This document shows, in pieces, positions 8,198 through 17,379 of a stretch of DNA of 64,000 bases (the first letter of the stretch is position 1; every line of letters begins with the position of its first letter). This DNA comes from Dehalococcoidia bacterium. GTDB taxonomy: Bacteria; Chloroflexota; Dehalococcoidia; SM23-28-2; RBG-16-64-32. Made by a program: the position numbers and the translations under genes. Below the pieces are notes generated by a model. It saw only the letters and a list, made by a program, of their open reading frames with translations. It was not told the origin of the DNA and made no database searches. The stretch covers positions 1 through 64,000 of the forward strand of contig JAUSFE010000054.1 of assembly GCA_030649945.1 (NCBI GenBank). The letters are read 5' to 3'.

Positions 8198-11100
8198 GCG
8201 AGCTGGCAGAGCCGATCGCGGCCAGGGGCGGCGAAGAGGGGCTGCTGGACCGCCTCGTCGCCGTGCGCCTGCAGGTCAACTGGCAGGTGGCCGCTTACGC
8301 CGCCCTGATCATCGTGGCGGGCGGCATGCGCTTCTGGGACCTGGGCGCGCGAGCCCTTCACCATGACGAGAGCCTGCACGCCTGGACCGCCTGGAAGCTG
8401 TTCGAGGGGCAGGGCTACCAGCATGAGCCGTGGATGCACGGCCCCTTCCAGTTCTTCGGGACTGCCGCCTCGTTCTTCCTGTTTGGAGTGACCGACTACA
8501 CCGCCCGCATCCTGCCGGCCTTCCTGGGTTCGGCCCTGATAGCGCTTCCCTTCTTCCTGCGGAAGCGCCTGGGGACGACCGGCGCCCTCCTGGCCGCGGC
8601 CGGCATCGCCTTCTCGCCGACGCTGCTCTACTTCAGCCGCTTCGCCCGCAACGATATCTACATGGCCCTGTTCACGCTGGGTCTGGTGATCTGCCTCTGG
8701 CGCTACGTGGACGAACGCAAGCCCCGCTATCTGTACCTGGCGGGGCTGATCCTGGGACTCGCCTTCGCCACAAAGGAGAGCACCTTCATCAACACGGCGG
8801 TGCTGATCGTCTTCCTCAACATCTGGATGGCGGTCCATTTCTGGCGCCAACTGCGCGACCGCAACCGGCTGGACAGCCTCTCCTCCGCCAGCGCCCTCGC
8901 GCTTCTGCTGCCGTTCGCCTGGGCCGTGGCCGCCCTCTGGCCGTTCACGAGCCGCTGGCGCGACCGCATCGGCCTCAGGGACTGGCACCCCGCCGCCGAC
9001 TTCCTGATCGTCTTGGGCACGCTGACGCTGCCGCAGTTCGCGGCCGCCGTCCAGGTGCCCCTCGACGCCCTGTTTGGCATCGACAACTCCGACCTGGCAC
9101 GGGCTGCCAGCGGCCACACGCGGGAGAACGTGCTCGGCCTGTTCACCATCCTTGGCCTCATAGCAGCGTCGGCCGCCATCGGCGCGCGCTGGAACGCGCG
9201 CATGTGGGGCGTAGCGGCGCTGGCGTTCTACGTGCCCTACGCATTGCTGTACACCTCGCTGTTCACGAACCTGGACGGCTTCTACTCCGGCCACTGGGGG
9301 GCGCTGAACTACTGGCTGGACCAGCAGGACGTCGCCCGCGGCGAGCAGCCCTGGTTCTACTACCTGATGCTCCTCCCCGCCTACGAGTTCCTGCCGCTGG
9401 TGTTCGCTGCGCCCGCCCTGATCTACTACACCCTGCGGGGCGACATCTTTCGGCGCTTCCTGGTATTCTGGTTCGCCGCCACCGTGTTTGGGTACAGCGT
9501 GGCCGGTGAGAAGATGCCCTGGCTGAGCGTGAACCCGACGCTGCCGCTGATCATCATCGCCGCCCTGTTCCTGGGCGAGGTGCTGACCTCCGGGCTGCCC
9601 CGGCGAGCGGTCTCACGCCTCCAGCCCTATATGGAGCCGCTGGCGGCCGCCGCCCTGGGGCTGGCCGCGGTGGCGCTGGGGCTGTTCGGGCCGGACGGAG
9701 GCGGGTGGGTCGCCCTGCGCGTGCTGGCGATACTGGCCGCGTCCGCGGGTATCGTCTGGCTGCTGCTGCCCGTCAGCCCGGCCTCGGCGGCGTCCGGGAG
9801 GACGGGACGCCGCCGGCGCAAGAGCGAGCCGCTGCCCCCGGCGGACCACCGGCGCACGGCCGCCCTCGGATGCGCCGCCGTCGCCGGCGGGCTTCTCGCC
9901 GCCACCCTGTTCGTCGGCATCCGCCTCACCTATCAGCTCGGCGATGTCCCCAGGGAGCTGCTCGTCTACACGCAGACCTCCCCTTACGTGCCGGACGTCG
10001 TCGAGAGCATTGAGGCCGCCGGCCGCAACTCCGGCCTCAACAAGGACCTCCCGGTGGTCGTCGACGGCGGGATCGAGCCCTGGGAATGGTACCTGCGCGA
10101 CTACTCCCGGCTGCAGTACGCATCGGTGGGTGAAGGGTTCCAGCCGCCGCCGGGTGCGGTGGTGATAGCACTGGCCAGCAACGAGTCGGCGATGCTGCCC
10201 CAGGCAGACCAGTACCAGGAGCCGGTGCGCTTTCCCCTCCGCTGGTGGTTCCCCGAGTTCGACACCTACAAGATGGTGCCCACGGCGGACGTGATCCGGG
10301 GCATCCACCCCAGCGTCGTGCCGCGGCTCCTGGACTGGTTCATCGCATCGCTCTTCCGGCCCGGCACCTGGGACAACTGGTGGCAGTACTTCCGCTACCG
10401 AAACCCACCGGCGACCACCACCACACCCGAGGACCGTCTGGGCAGGTTAGACATGGTGGCCTACTTCCCGAAGCAGTACGTGGTGGAGCTGCCGGAGGGA
10501 TCTCCCCAACCTCCGGTTACCACGCCGATCCCCCAGCCGTCCCTTCCCCCGCTGCAGCAGCTCTCCGTCGAGCTCGTCCTGGGCCAGCCGGGCGACGAGC
10601 CGGGCTCCTTCAACAAACCCGGCGGCCTCGCCCTCGACGCCGCGGGCAACCTGTACGTCGCCGATATATTCAACCACCGCATCCAGAAGTTCGACCCGGA
10701 GGGGAACTTCCTGGCCCAGGTGGGCAGCCACGGCGAGGGCGAAGGCCAGTTCAACGAGCCCTGGGACGTCACAGTCGACGGCGAGGGGAACCTCTACGTG
10801 GCGGATACCTTCAATCACCGTATCCAGAAGTTCGACGCCGACCTCAACTTCCTCTTCGCCTTCGGCAAGCCGGCCTCCAACCTTGAGAACCCCGAGCCCG
10901 ACGCCTTCTGGGGACCCCGCGGCGTGGCCGTCGACGCCGACGGCAACATCTGGGTGGCGGACGGCGGCACCGGCCGCGTGGTCAAGTACGGCCCCGACGG
11001 CCACCTCATCCAGCCGTTCGGCAGTCTGGGCAGCGGACAGGGGCAGTTCAAGGAGCCCACCGACATTGTGATCGCGCCCGGCGGCGATGTCTTTGTGGCC

Positions 11101-11430
11101 GACAGCGGCAACCGGCGGGTGCAGAGGTTCGACGCCGACTTCAACTTCGTCGCCGAATACGCCGTCCCCGGCTGGCTGTACGTCGACTCGGTCGCCAAAC
11201 CGTACCTCGCCCTGCTCCCGGACGGCGGTCTGATCGTGGGCGACCCCACCCAGAACAAGCTGTTCCGGCTGGACGCGCAGGGCACGGCGGTCGCCACTCT
11301 TGACGCCGCCGGCGGCGCGCTAGACATTCCCCGCGGCGTGGCCTTCGACGGCAGCGGTTCCCTCTACGTGGGGGAAGCGGGACCCGACCAGGTGCGCCGC
11401 TTTCAGCTCAGCGTCCCGGTGCCACCGTAG
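8194..11430 (+). CDS. TIGR03663 (Agl23-type) membrane protein fused to C-terminal NHL propeller
   Basis: The product is 1078 aa from the ATG overlapping the previous stop. Residues 1 to about 620 are a polytopic GT-C-like domain with the family signature HHDESLHAWTAW...YQHEPWMHGPFQFF in the first outside loop (DE as candidate catalytic acids). An extracytoplasmic mixed region follows. Residues about 789-1078 are a six-bladed NHL beta-propeller (repeats such as GNLYVADTFNHRIQKFD and GDVFVADSGNRRVQRFD). TIGR03663 proteins co-occur with TIGR03662/YYY proteins, and archaeal members carry the label flippase-activity-associated protein Agl23. The propeller is repeated as a separate lipoprotein immediately downstream. 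A longer start (8125) inside the upstream gene is rejected. Confidence 0.83.
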   Translation: MSELAEPIAARGGEEGLLDRLVAVRLQVNWQVAAYAALIIVAGGMRFWDLGARALHHDESLHAWTAWKLFEGQGYQHEPWMHGPFQFFGTAASFFLFGVTDYTARILPAFLGSALIALPFFLRKRLGTTGALLAAAGIAFSPTLLYFSRFARNDIYMALFTLGLVICLWRYVDERKPRYLYLAGLILGLAFATKESTFINTAVLIVFLNIWMAVHFWRQLRDRNRLDSLSSASALALLLPFAWAVAALWPFTSRWRDRIGLRDWHPAADFLIVLGTLTLPQFAAAVQVPLDALFGIDNSDLARAASGHTRENVLGLFTILGLIAASAAIGARWNARMWGVAALAFYVPYALLYTSLFTNLDGFYSGHWGALNYWLDQQDVARGEQPWFYYLMLLPAYEFLPLVFAAPALIYYTLRGDIFRRFLVFWFAATVFGYSVAGEKMPWLSVNPTLPLIIIAALFLGEVLTSGLPRRAVSRLQPYMEPLAAAALGLAAVALGLFGPDGGGWVALRVLAILAASAGIVWLLLPVSPASAASGRTGRRRRKSEPLPPADHRRTAALGCAAVAGGLLAATLFVGIRLTYQLGDVPRELLVYTQTSPYVPDVVESIEAAGRNSGLNKDLPVVVDGGIEPWEWYLRDYSRLQYASVGEGFQPPPGAVVIALASNESAMLPQADQYQEPVRFPLRWWFPEFDTYKMVPTADVIRGIHPSVVPRLLDWFIASLFRPGTWDNWWQYFRYRNPPATTTTPEDRLGRLDMVAYFPKQYVVELPEGSPQPPVTTPIPQPSLPPLQQLSVELVLGQPGDEPGSFNKPGGLALDAAGNLYVADIFNHRIQKFDPEGNFLAQVGSHGEGEGQFNEPWDVTVDGEGNLYVADTFNHRIQKFDADLNFLFAFGKPASNLENPEPDAFWGPRGVAVDADGNIWVADGGTGRVVKYGPDGHLIQPFGSLGSGQGQFKEPTDIVIAPGGDVFVADSGNRRVQRFDADFNFVAEYAVPGWLYVDSVAKPYLALLPDGGLIVGDPTQNKLFRLDAQGTAVATLDAAGGALDIPRGVAFDGSGSLYVGEAGPDQVRRFQLSVPVPP

Positions 11431-12538
11431 TGACATCCGCCCTCACAGAATGGCCGCCGCTTGTGATAGGAACCATCGCTTGATGACACCTCCACCGTAC
11501 CCGCAGCATAGGCTCCGCCTTGGCATCGCCGCGACAGCCGCCTTCCTGGGCCTCCTCCTCTGGCAGACCGGCTGCGGCAGCGGCAACGTGGCCCCCGGCG
11601 CCACTCCCACGGGCCAGAGCCCGGGCACCACGCGAATCCCTCAGCCGACCCTGCCGGCCCAGCAGCAGCTGCCCGTCAGCCTGGTGCTGGGCCGGCAGGG
11701 CAGCGAGCCGGGCTCCTTCAATGAACCCGGCGGGCTGACGGTCGACTCCCAGGGGAATCTGTACGTTGCGGATATAATGAATCACCGCATCCAGAAGTTC
11801 GACGCGGAGGGGAACTTCCTGGCCCAGGCCGGCGGCAAAGGGTCCGGCGAAGGCCAGTTCAACGAGCCCTGGGGCGTCGCCGTCGACGGCGATGGAAACG
11901 TCTACGCGGCTGACTCCTTCAATCACCGTATCCAGAAGTTCGACGCAGATCTCAACTTCGTCCTCGCCTTCGGCAAGCCGGCCTCCAACCTTGAGGACCC
12001 CGAGCCTGATGTCTTCTGGGGACCGCGGGACCTCTCCGTCGATGCCGACGGCAACGTCTGGGTCGCCGATACCGGCACCGGCCGCGTGGTCAAGTACGGC
12101 CCTGACGGCAGCCTGATCCAGCCGTTCGGCGGTATGGGCAGCGGGCCGGGCCAGTTCAAGGAGCTAACGTCGATCGAGATCGCGCCCGGCGGCGATATCT
12201 TTGTTGCCGACAGCGGCAACCGGCGGGTGCAGAGGTTTGACGCCGGCTTCAACTTCGTCGCCGAATACGCCGTCCCCGGCTGGCTGTACGTCGATTCGGT
12301 CGCCAAGCCGTACATCGCCCTGCTCCCGGACGGCGGCCTCATCGTCAGTGATCCCACCCAGAACAAGCTGTTCCGGCTGGACGCGCAGGGCAAGCCGATC
12401 GCCACCCTGGACGCCGAAGGCACCGCGCTGGCCATTCCCCGCGGCGTCGCCTTCGACAGCCGCGGATTCCTGTACGTGGCGGAGGCGGAGCCTGATCAGG
12501 TGCGCCGCCTTCAGCTCAGCGTCCCGGCGCCGCCGTAG
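10531..12538 (+). repeat. 900-bp direct duplication of the NHL propeller
   Basis: Units 10531-11430 and 11639-12538 align at a constant offset of 1108 bp with no indel, each ending at the stop codon of its gene. Shared protein stretches include EYAVPGWLYVDSVAKPY and DPTQNKLFRLDAQG, and long runs of DNA are identical. This is a recent tandem duplication that gave one fused and one free propeller. Confidence 0.9.
11483..12538 (+). CDS. NHL-repeat beta-propeller lipoprotein
   Basis: The product is 351 aa from ATG 11483, which is preceded by an AGGAA ribosome-binding site; ATG 11450 would add 11 non-signal residues. The N-terminus has a hydrophobic stretch, GIAATAAFLGLLLWQTGCGSG, with Cys as a likely lipidation site, although Gln at -3 is unusual. 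A Thr/Pro linker follows, then six NHL blades that align without gaps to the C-terminal 300 residues of the upstream fusion protein. NHL propellers bind proteins, sugars or nucleic acids; no enzyme motif is apparent. It probably acts on the outer membrane surface with the TIGR03663 protein, as a freely anchored version of the same recognition module. Confidence 0.85.
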   Translation: MTPPPYPQHRLRLGIAATAAFLGLLLWQTGCGSGNVAPGATPTGQSPGTTRIPQPTLPAQQQLPVSLVLGRQGSEPGSFNEPGGLTVDSQGNLYVADIMNHRIQKFDAEGNFLAQAGGKGSGEGQFNEPWGVAVDGDGNVYAADSFNHRIQKFDADLNFVLAFGKPASNLEDPEPDVFWGPRDLSVDADGNVWVADTGTGRVVKYGPDGSLIQPFGGMGSGPGQFKELTSIEIAPGGDIFVADSGNRRVQRFDAGFNFVAEYAVPGWLYVDSVAKPYIALLPDGGLIVSDPTQNKLFRLDAQGKPIATLDAEGTALAIPRGVAFDSRGFLYVAEAEPDQVRRLQLSVPAPP

Positions 12539-12652
12539 CACCGTATGCGCCGGTCCGCAGGCGAGCGTTGGCGCAACAAGCCGCCGGGGTTCAGCGTCCC
12601 TCAGTGTAGGGACATGCCGTGGCTCCCGGCTGTGCGAAATCGCCGCTGCCTG

Positions 12653-12681
12653 TGTTGTGTCCGGTGGAGCGACGTTATAAT
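12653..12681 (+). promoter_or_regulatory. Promoter of the gtrA-family gene
   Basis: A perfect TATAAT is at 12676-12681, with a weak TGTTGT at -35 (12653-12658) and 17-bp spacing. The start codon is 17 nt after the -10, giving a leader of about 10 nt. Confidence 0.55.
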
Positions 12682-12698
12682 ATCTGCCACAACTCGAC

Positions 12699-13214
12699 AT
12701 GAAGCCACAGGTTCAGGATCCGCCGACGATAGCTCTTACCAGGACGGCCCAAGCGGTGCTGGAGCGTTTGCACATCTCCACCACCTTCGCCAAGTTCCTG
12801 ATCGTCGGCGGCATCGGCTACCTGGTGAACCAGTTCACCCTCCTGCTGATCTACGATTCGCCACTGCTCGGCTTCCTGCCGGCTAAGCATACCCACTTCG
12901 ACCTCGTACTGTTCACGCACCCCGATATCAGGCTGCTAATCGCCTCGGTCTGCGCGGTTGAGGCGGCCGTCGTCTCCAACTTCTACTGGCACGAAGGCTG
13001 GACGTTCCGTCACCGGCAGCGGGGGGCGCCAGCGCTGGCCCGCTTCCTGAGGTTCAACCTCACATCCATCGGTAGCCCCCTGGTCGCCGTGGCCACCGTC
13101 AACGTCCTGACGCCGGTCTTCGGTATAAGCCCCTACATAGCGAACACGATCGGCGTAGCTCTGGGCACGAGCTGGAACTGGGCCTGGAATAACCACGTAA
13201 TCTGGCGGCGCTAG
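12699..13214 (+). CDS. GtrA family membrane protein
   Basis: The product is 171 aa with four hydrophobic segments. KFLIVGGIGYLVNQFTLLLIY (helix 1) followed later by EAAVVSNFYWHEGWTFRHR and the C-terminal LGTSWNWAWNNHVIWRR match the GtrA family pattern (F.N..WTFR, then W...N..W.F). GtrA proteins help move polyprenyl-phosphate-linked glucose across the membrane or act as accessory proteins for surface polysaccharide modification, usually beside a GT2 and a GT-C enzyme. Both kinds are within 5 kb here (16464-17318 and 13327-15114). An insert between helices 1 and 2 makes it a little longer than the usual 120-150 aa. Confidence 0.87.
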   Translation: MKPQVQDPPTIALTRTAQAVLERLHISTTFAKFLIVGGIGYLVNQFTLLLIYDSPLLGFLPAKHTHFDLVLFTHPDIRLLIASVCAVEAAVVSNFYWHEGWTFRHRQRGAPALARFLRFNLTSIGSPLVAVATVNVLTPVFGISPYIANTIGVALGTSWNWAWNNHVIWRR

Positions 13215-13326
13215 GTGCTCGATGGCTGTGGCGTCAACGACTGTTTCACACAGATAGCGGAAGCAACAGGCATTGGCGTGAGGGGGACGTTACTGGCCCC
13301 ACGCCGCCACTGAGCGAGCGGGAAAG

Positions 13327-15114
13327 ATGATATCGAAAGCCGCTATGCTCCTCGGCGATTCTTGGGCGAGGGGCGTCGGCCAGCTTAGATTCAGCAGGGG
13401 CATCCCGTTAGCCCTTACCCTTGCCTTTATCCTTCTTCTCTCGTATCGGGCCTGGCAGCCCCTCACCTCTGGCGGCTATTTCCAGATGCACGATGATGCC
13501 CCCGCCGCATTCCTATTTGAGATGGATAAGTGCTTCCAAGATGGGCAGATTCCCTGCCGCTGGGCTCAAGACCTGGCATCAGGCTCGGGCGCGCCGCTGT
13601 TCAACCTGCAAGCGCCACTCGCCTACTACGTGGGTGAGCTTATTCATCTTTCCGGGGTTTCCATCCTGGACTCGGTGAAGGTTACGTTTGTTCTCGGTTT
13701 CTTGCTTGCGGGTTATCTGATGTTTCTTCTGGCAAGGGAGTTCTGGGGGAACCTGGGGGGAATGGTCTCCGCCGCCTTTTATCTCTATGCTCCCTATCAG
13801 GCCCTCGATGTATATGTCGGGGGAAAGCTGGCGGAGCAGTGGGCCATCGCGTTCGTGCCCGGTGTCCTATGGGGCATCTACAAGGTCGTTAGGGAGGGAA
13901 AATTTCATCACGCCCTGCTCCTGAGCCTCTTTTTGTCGTTACTTCTGCTGTCTCACAACGTTATAGTCCTGATATTCGTGCCGGTTGGACTCATATGGGC
14001 CACCACTCTGCTGTCCCAAGGTGGAGCGAGGCAGCGAGTCCCCCTTCTCCTGCTATCAGGCTTGTGGGGCCTAGGCCTTGCCGCCTTCTTCATCTTGCCG
14101 GTCATCTTCGAGATGGGCCTTACGAAAGCCGAAGCAGTTACTACCGGCTACTTCGACTACCACCGGCACTTCGTGGACTTCAATCAGCTGTTCATCTCTC
14201 GCTTCTGGGGCTTTGGCTTATCAGAGCCGGGGCCGGATGACGGTCTGTCCTTTCAGATCGGTTGGCTGCACTGGGGTATGGCGGGCATAGCCGTTCTTGT
14301 GGCGCCTCTTCTCTGGCGAAAGAGCCGAGTCGCCTTCTGGGCCACTTTGGCGATTCTCGCGCTCTTCTGGCTATCAATATTCATGATGACCGAGCGTTCC
14401 GTGTTCATTTGGGAGGCTATCCCGCAGCTGAAATGGCTTCAGTTCCCTTGGCGCCTGCTGGCCCTTGCCATCTTCGCCTGCTCCTTCCTAGCCGGATCGC
14501 TATTTGCCCTACTGAAGAATCGCGGGGTCCTACCCGTTGCCTTATCACTGGCCCTAATTGCTGGAGTTATCCTGCTGAACCAGGAGTTCTTTAAAGCACT
14601 CACCTACGTCACAACGGATGAAGAGAAATTCGCTGCCGCGAATTTTCCACACCTATTTGACCGTTACCACTCTTACGTGCCAACGGCTTCCCAGGTGTAT
14701 CCCGTGGCAGCTCCAGCCAAGGTGCAAGTCCTCAAGGGCACCGCCGTGGTCTCCGGGATCAGCCAAGGTTCCGACAGCTTGACCTTCGCGATGACGAGCC
14801 AGGGTGAGGCGACGGTCAGGGCAGCCGTGATTGACTACCCCAACTGGCGGGTAAGGGTTGACGACAGGACAGTGTCTCATGATCACGCCAACGAGCAGGG
14901 GCTCATAACATTTCGAGTGCCCCGCGGCAGTCATGAGATTTCCGTAAAACTGGAAAATACCCCGATCAGAACAGTTGCCAATTATCTTTCAATCGCGGCC
15001 TGGGCTGCATTTGTTTTCAGTTGGCTGCTGTGGATGACAGGGGGCCGTTGGCGAGGGCTGCTGCCGGGGCCGGGGCGGCGGCTCCTTGGCTGGCCAACTG
15101 TGAAGCGCCAGTGA
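13327..15114 (+). CDS. PTPS-related (PF10131-like) GT-C membrane protein
   Basis: The product is 595 aa with about a dozen membrane helices and a C-terminal helix. The first outside loop, MHDDAPAAFLFEMDKCFQDG, followed by IPCRWAQDLASGSGAPLFN and APLAYYVGE, matches the family labelled 6-pyruvoyl-tetrahydropterin-synthase-related membrane protein (HD...G..P.RW...G.G.PLF....PL.YY). That label is historical; the topology is that of a GT-C transferase. The extracytoplasmic C-terminal part (about 440-560) is beta-rich, with DYPNWRVRVDD. Base composition is visibly less GC-rich than the preceding genes (many TTT, ATA and CTA codons), which may indicate a different origin. Substrate unknown. Confidence 0.75.
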   Translation: MISKAAMLLGDSWARGVGQLRFSRGIPLALTLAFILLLSYRAWQPLTSGGYFQMHDDAPAAFLFEMDKCFQDGQIPCRWAQDLASGSGAPLFNLQAPLAYYVGELIHLSGVSILDSVKVTFVLGFLLAGYLMFLLAREFWGNLGGMVSAAFYLYAPYQALDVYVGGKLAEQWAIAFVPGVLWGIYKVVREGKFHHALLLSLFLSLLLLSHNVIVLIFVPVGLIWATTLLSQGGARQRVPLLLLSGLWGLGLAAFFILPVIFEMGLTKAEAVTTGYFDYHRHFVDFNQLFISRFWGFGLSEPGPDDGLSFQIGWLHWGMAGIAVLVAPLLWRKSRVAFWATLAILALFWLSIFMMTERSVFIWEAIPQLKWLQFPWRLLALAIFACSFLAGSLFALLKNRGVLPVALSLALIAGVILLNQEFFKALTYVTTDEEKFAAANFPHLFDRYHSYVPTASQVYPVAAPAKVQVLKGTAVVSGISQGSDSLTFAMTSQGEATVRAAVIDYPNWRVRVDDRTVSHDHANEQGLITFRVPRGSHEISVKLENTPIRTVANYLSIAAWAAFVFSWLLWMTGGRWRGLLPGPGRRLLGWPTVKRQ

Positions 15115-15166
15115 CACTGACGAAGATGCCATCGACCGGCTGGCGTCTTTACGGGCCGGCGCGGGC

Positions 15167-16375
15167 TTAACCAGGGACGAGGCGGCGGATCTCTGTTTCG
15201 TTGCTGTAGTAGACGACGCCGTCGGGGCTGATGGCGATGTCGAGTGAGCAGTCCTCGGCAACGATCTCATCAGCGACAACCTTGTCTTGCTTCGGAACAG
15301 CCAGCTCCAGACGGCGCATGAACTTGGTGACGAACTCGCATATCAGCAGGGAGTCGCCCAGCCGCGGATACCGGTTGCCGGAGATGAATTGGATGGCCGT
15401 CGGGGCCGTCGACGAATACACGTCCTCTGGATTCGTGCCAGGAGCGGCGTAATTGTAGATGCCCTGGATGGACTCGGGGCGCTCCTTTGGTCGCTCGCAC
15501 GTCAAGTTGAGGCGGGTAGCGGGCCAACCGTAGTCCTGACCGGCCTTTATGATGTTTAGCTCGTCGCACCTCTCAGAATGGTTCTCGTTGCCATACATCA
15601 GCCCCGTCTGCGGCTGAAAGGTGAAGTCGAAAGTGTTGCGAAACCCGTAGGCGAAGATGCGGGGATCAGCGCCTTCCGTTCCCACGAAGGGGTTGTCAGG
15701 AGCAGCGGAGCCGTCCTCTTTTCGGACGCGCAGGATCTTGCCGGTGGGCGTGGTTAGATCCTCAGAGGTGAAGACCAGACGGTCACCGATGGTCACGTAA
15801 AGGTAGCCGTCGGGGCCGAAGTGGATGTTGCCCCCCACGTTGACGAAACCAAGATCCGACCGGCTCTCCTCCAGGTCACCAATGATAACGGTGGGATTGA
15901 CGCCCCTGTTGTCCTGATCTGTGAAACGCATCACCACCGGCCGCGCCTCGGCTCCATGCGTCGGCTGCATGAAGTATATGTACACGTAGTGGTTTGCCTC
16001 GAACTCCGGGTCGATGGCCAGGCCCAAGAGACCCCATTCCGCCTGCACCTCCACATCTGGTACCGCCACATCGACATGCGCGAATGGGGCCGGCAAAAAC
16101 TGGCCGCTGGGGGTGAGGATGCGGATGTCGCCTGTGGTGAACTCGTTGTAGAACAGGCGGCCGTCGGGGGCGAAGGCCAAGGATACAGGGAAATTGGCGC
16201 TGGTAACAAGTTCAGAGGCAAGGGGTGGCTCCATGCGAACCGTCTCGCGCACCTTTTTCTCTTCGCTCCCTCCGCCGCAGGCCAGCAGAAGGAGACACAC
16301 CAGCGCTGACAGGATCAGCACGAGTAAGGTGGAGCGGCCCGTCAAATCTGCAGACTGGCTGTGATTCACCATCAT
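15167..16375 (-). CDS. PQQ-dependent sugar dehydrogenase-like lipoprotein (copy 1)
   Basis: The product is about 402 aa from ATG 16375 (ATG 16372 is also possible), placed 4 nt after a -10 box, so probably leaderless. The signal peptide ends in LLLLACGGG (lipobox, lipidated Cys). The body is a six-bladed propeller of the glucose/sorbosone dehydrogenase family: WGLLGLAIDPEFEANHYVY, GGNIHFGPDGYLYVTIGDR, GKILRVRKEDGSAAPDNPF, IFAYGFRNTF, CDELNIIKAGQDYGWP. Family members oxidise sugars with PQQ and Ca2+ outside the membrane. The position that normally carries the catalytic His (H.GGR..F) reads FVNVGGNIHF, so activity is doubtful. It is paralogous to 17417-18562. Confidence 0.83.
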   Translation of the reverse strand: MMVNHSQSADLTGRSTLLVLILSALVCLLLLACGGGSEEKKVRETVRMEPPLASELVTSANFPVSLAFAPDGRLFYNEFTTGDIRILTPSGQFLPAPFAHVDVAVPDVEVQAEWGLLGLAIDPEFEANHYVYIYFMQPTHGAEARPVVMRFTDQDNRGVNPTVIIGDLEESRSDLGFVNVGGNIHFGPDGYLYVTIGDRLVFTSEDLTTPTGKILRVRKEDGSAAPDNPFVGTEGADPRIFAYGFRNTFDFTFQPQTGLMYGNENHSERCDELNIIKAGQDYGWPATRLNLTCERPKERPESIQGIYNYAAPGTNPEDVYSSTAPTAIQFISGNRYPRLGDSLLICEFVTKFMRRLELAVPKQDKVVADEIVAEDCSLDIAISPDGVVYYSNETEIRRLVPG

Positions 16376-16379
16376 CGGC

Positions 16380-16408
16380 AGAATATAGGCCCGTTCCCTC
16401 CAAGTCAA
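16380..16408 (-). promoter_or_regulatory. Leaderless-type promoter of the PQQ-dehydrogenase-like gene
   Basis: On the minus strand, TTGACT (16408-16403), 17-bp spacer, TATTCT (16385-16380). ATG starts 4 nt later, so transcription would begin at or inside the start codon. Confidence 0.65.
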
Positions 16409-16463
16409 CAGCGGACAGGCTGACTCCCGGAGTCAGGACAACCGCTGTTTACCGGGCCGAGGG

Positions 16464-17318
16464 TCAAGGGCCCGAGACGTCGTACCTCCCACGCACATTG
16501 TTGAGCCATACTTGCGCCACCTGCTTGAACATTCGGTAGGCGTCTCTGAACGGGCTCACCCTTCTGGTCGAGACGTGACGCCAGATAACAGGGATCTCCT
16601 TAATACGGAATCCGCGCTTCTTAGCTAGCACCAACAGCTCTACATCGAAAGCGCTGACCATGGGGCCCATCGCCCCCTGGGAGCCAATGCTGAACACCCT
16701 CATGTTCGAAAACAGCTCGTGGGCGACCTTCCCGCTGAAGCTCTTGAATCCGCATTGGCTGTCTGTTATCTCCGCCAGAAGAAGGATGCGCACCAGGGAA
16801 GCGAATATCCGGCCCAGGAGGTGTCGCACCAGCGGCTCGCCAAGGCGGGCTGCCCCTTTGCGCCAGCGCGAGCCGATAACGACATCGCTGCCAGCCTGGA
16901 GCTCCCTCAAGGCATCCTCCACAAACCGAATGGGCGTCGACTGGTCCATATCGGTGAAACTGATGTACGCCCCGCGCGCCGCGAACACGCCGGCGGTCAC
17001 CGCGGCGGCTTTGCCGCCGTGCTGAGTGCGCAGTAACGAGACGAAGGGGTAGCGAGAGGAGACCTCCACCACCAGCGCCGCAGTATCGTCCTCGCTGCCA
17101 TCGTCCACGACAATCAGCTCACTGGCATACTTCTGGCTCGATAGGTAGTCGACGACCTCCTGGAGCGCTCCGCGGCGAACGTTCTCCTCCTCGTTGTAGG
17201 CGGGGATCACGACAGAGAGGAGCGGCGCCTCCTGCTTCTGGGCTGAGGTCAACTCCCACCCGCCACCGGGTAGCGACTCATTTGACAAGATGATAGCCGC
17301 TCCCACTGGCGGCCTCAA
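16464..17318 (-). CDS. GT2 family, dolichyl/polyprenyl-phosphate glycosyltransferase (Alg5-like)
   Basis: The product is 284 aa. LLSVVIPAYNEEENVRRGAL and LIVVDDGSEDDTAAL form the GT-A nucleotide-binding part (about residues 32-90). ISFTDMDQSTPIRFVED carries the D.D.STP motif typical of polyprenyl-phosphate glucosyltransferases, and DSQCGFKSFSGKVA matches their conserved acceptor-side motif. C-terminal residues EIPVIWRHVSTRRVSPFRD fit the same subfamily. The enzyme would load a sugar from a nucleotide donor onto a polyprenyl phosphate at the cytoplasmic face, feeding the GT-C enzymes nearby and the GtrA protein. The first roughly 30 residues are atypical, so a downstream TTG or GTG start is possible. 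Confidence 0.82.
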   Translation of the reverse strand: MRPPVGAAIILSNESLPGGGWELTSAQKQEAPLLSVVIPAYNEEENVRRGALQEVVDYLSSQKYASELIVVDDGSEDDTAALVVEVSSRYPFVSLLRTQHGGKAAAVTAGVFAARGAYISFTDMDQSTPIRFVEDALRELQAGSDVVIGSRWRKGAARLGEPLVRHLLGRIFASLVRILLLAEITDSQCGFKSFSGKVAHELFSNMRVFSIGSQGAMGPMVSAFDVELLVLAKKRGFRIKEIPVIWRHVSTRRVSPFRDAYRMFKQVAQVWLNNVRGRYDVSGP

Positions 17319-17379
17319 CCCGTGCCACCGTCATACCCACGCTTTAACCGGCAGGCGCCGGCAGGGGCCAGGGGTGGTG

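Noticed and set aside
7077-9294. Long minus-strand frames across the GT39 and TIGR03663 genes
   Set aside because: Arg/Pro/Gln-rich shadows of the plus-strand membrane-protein genes.
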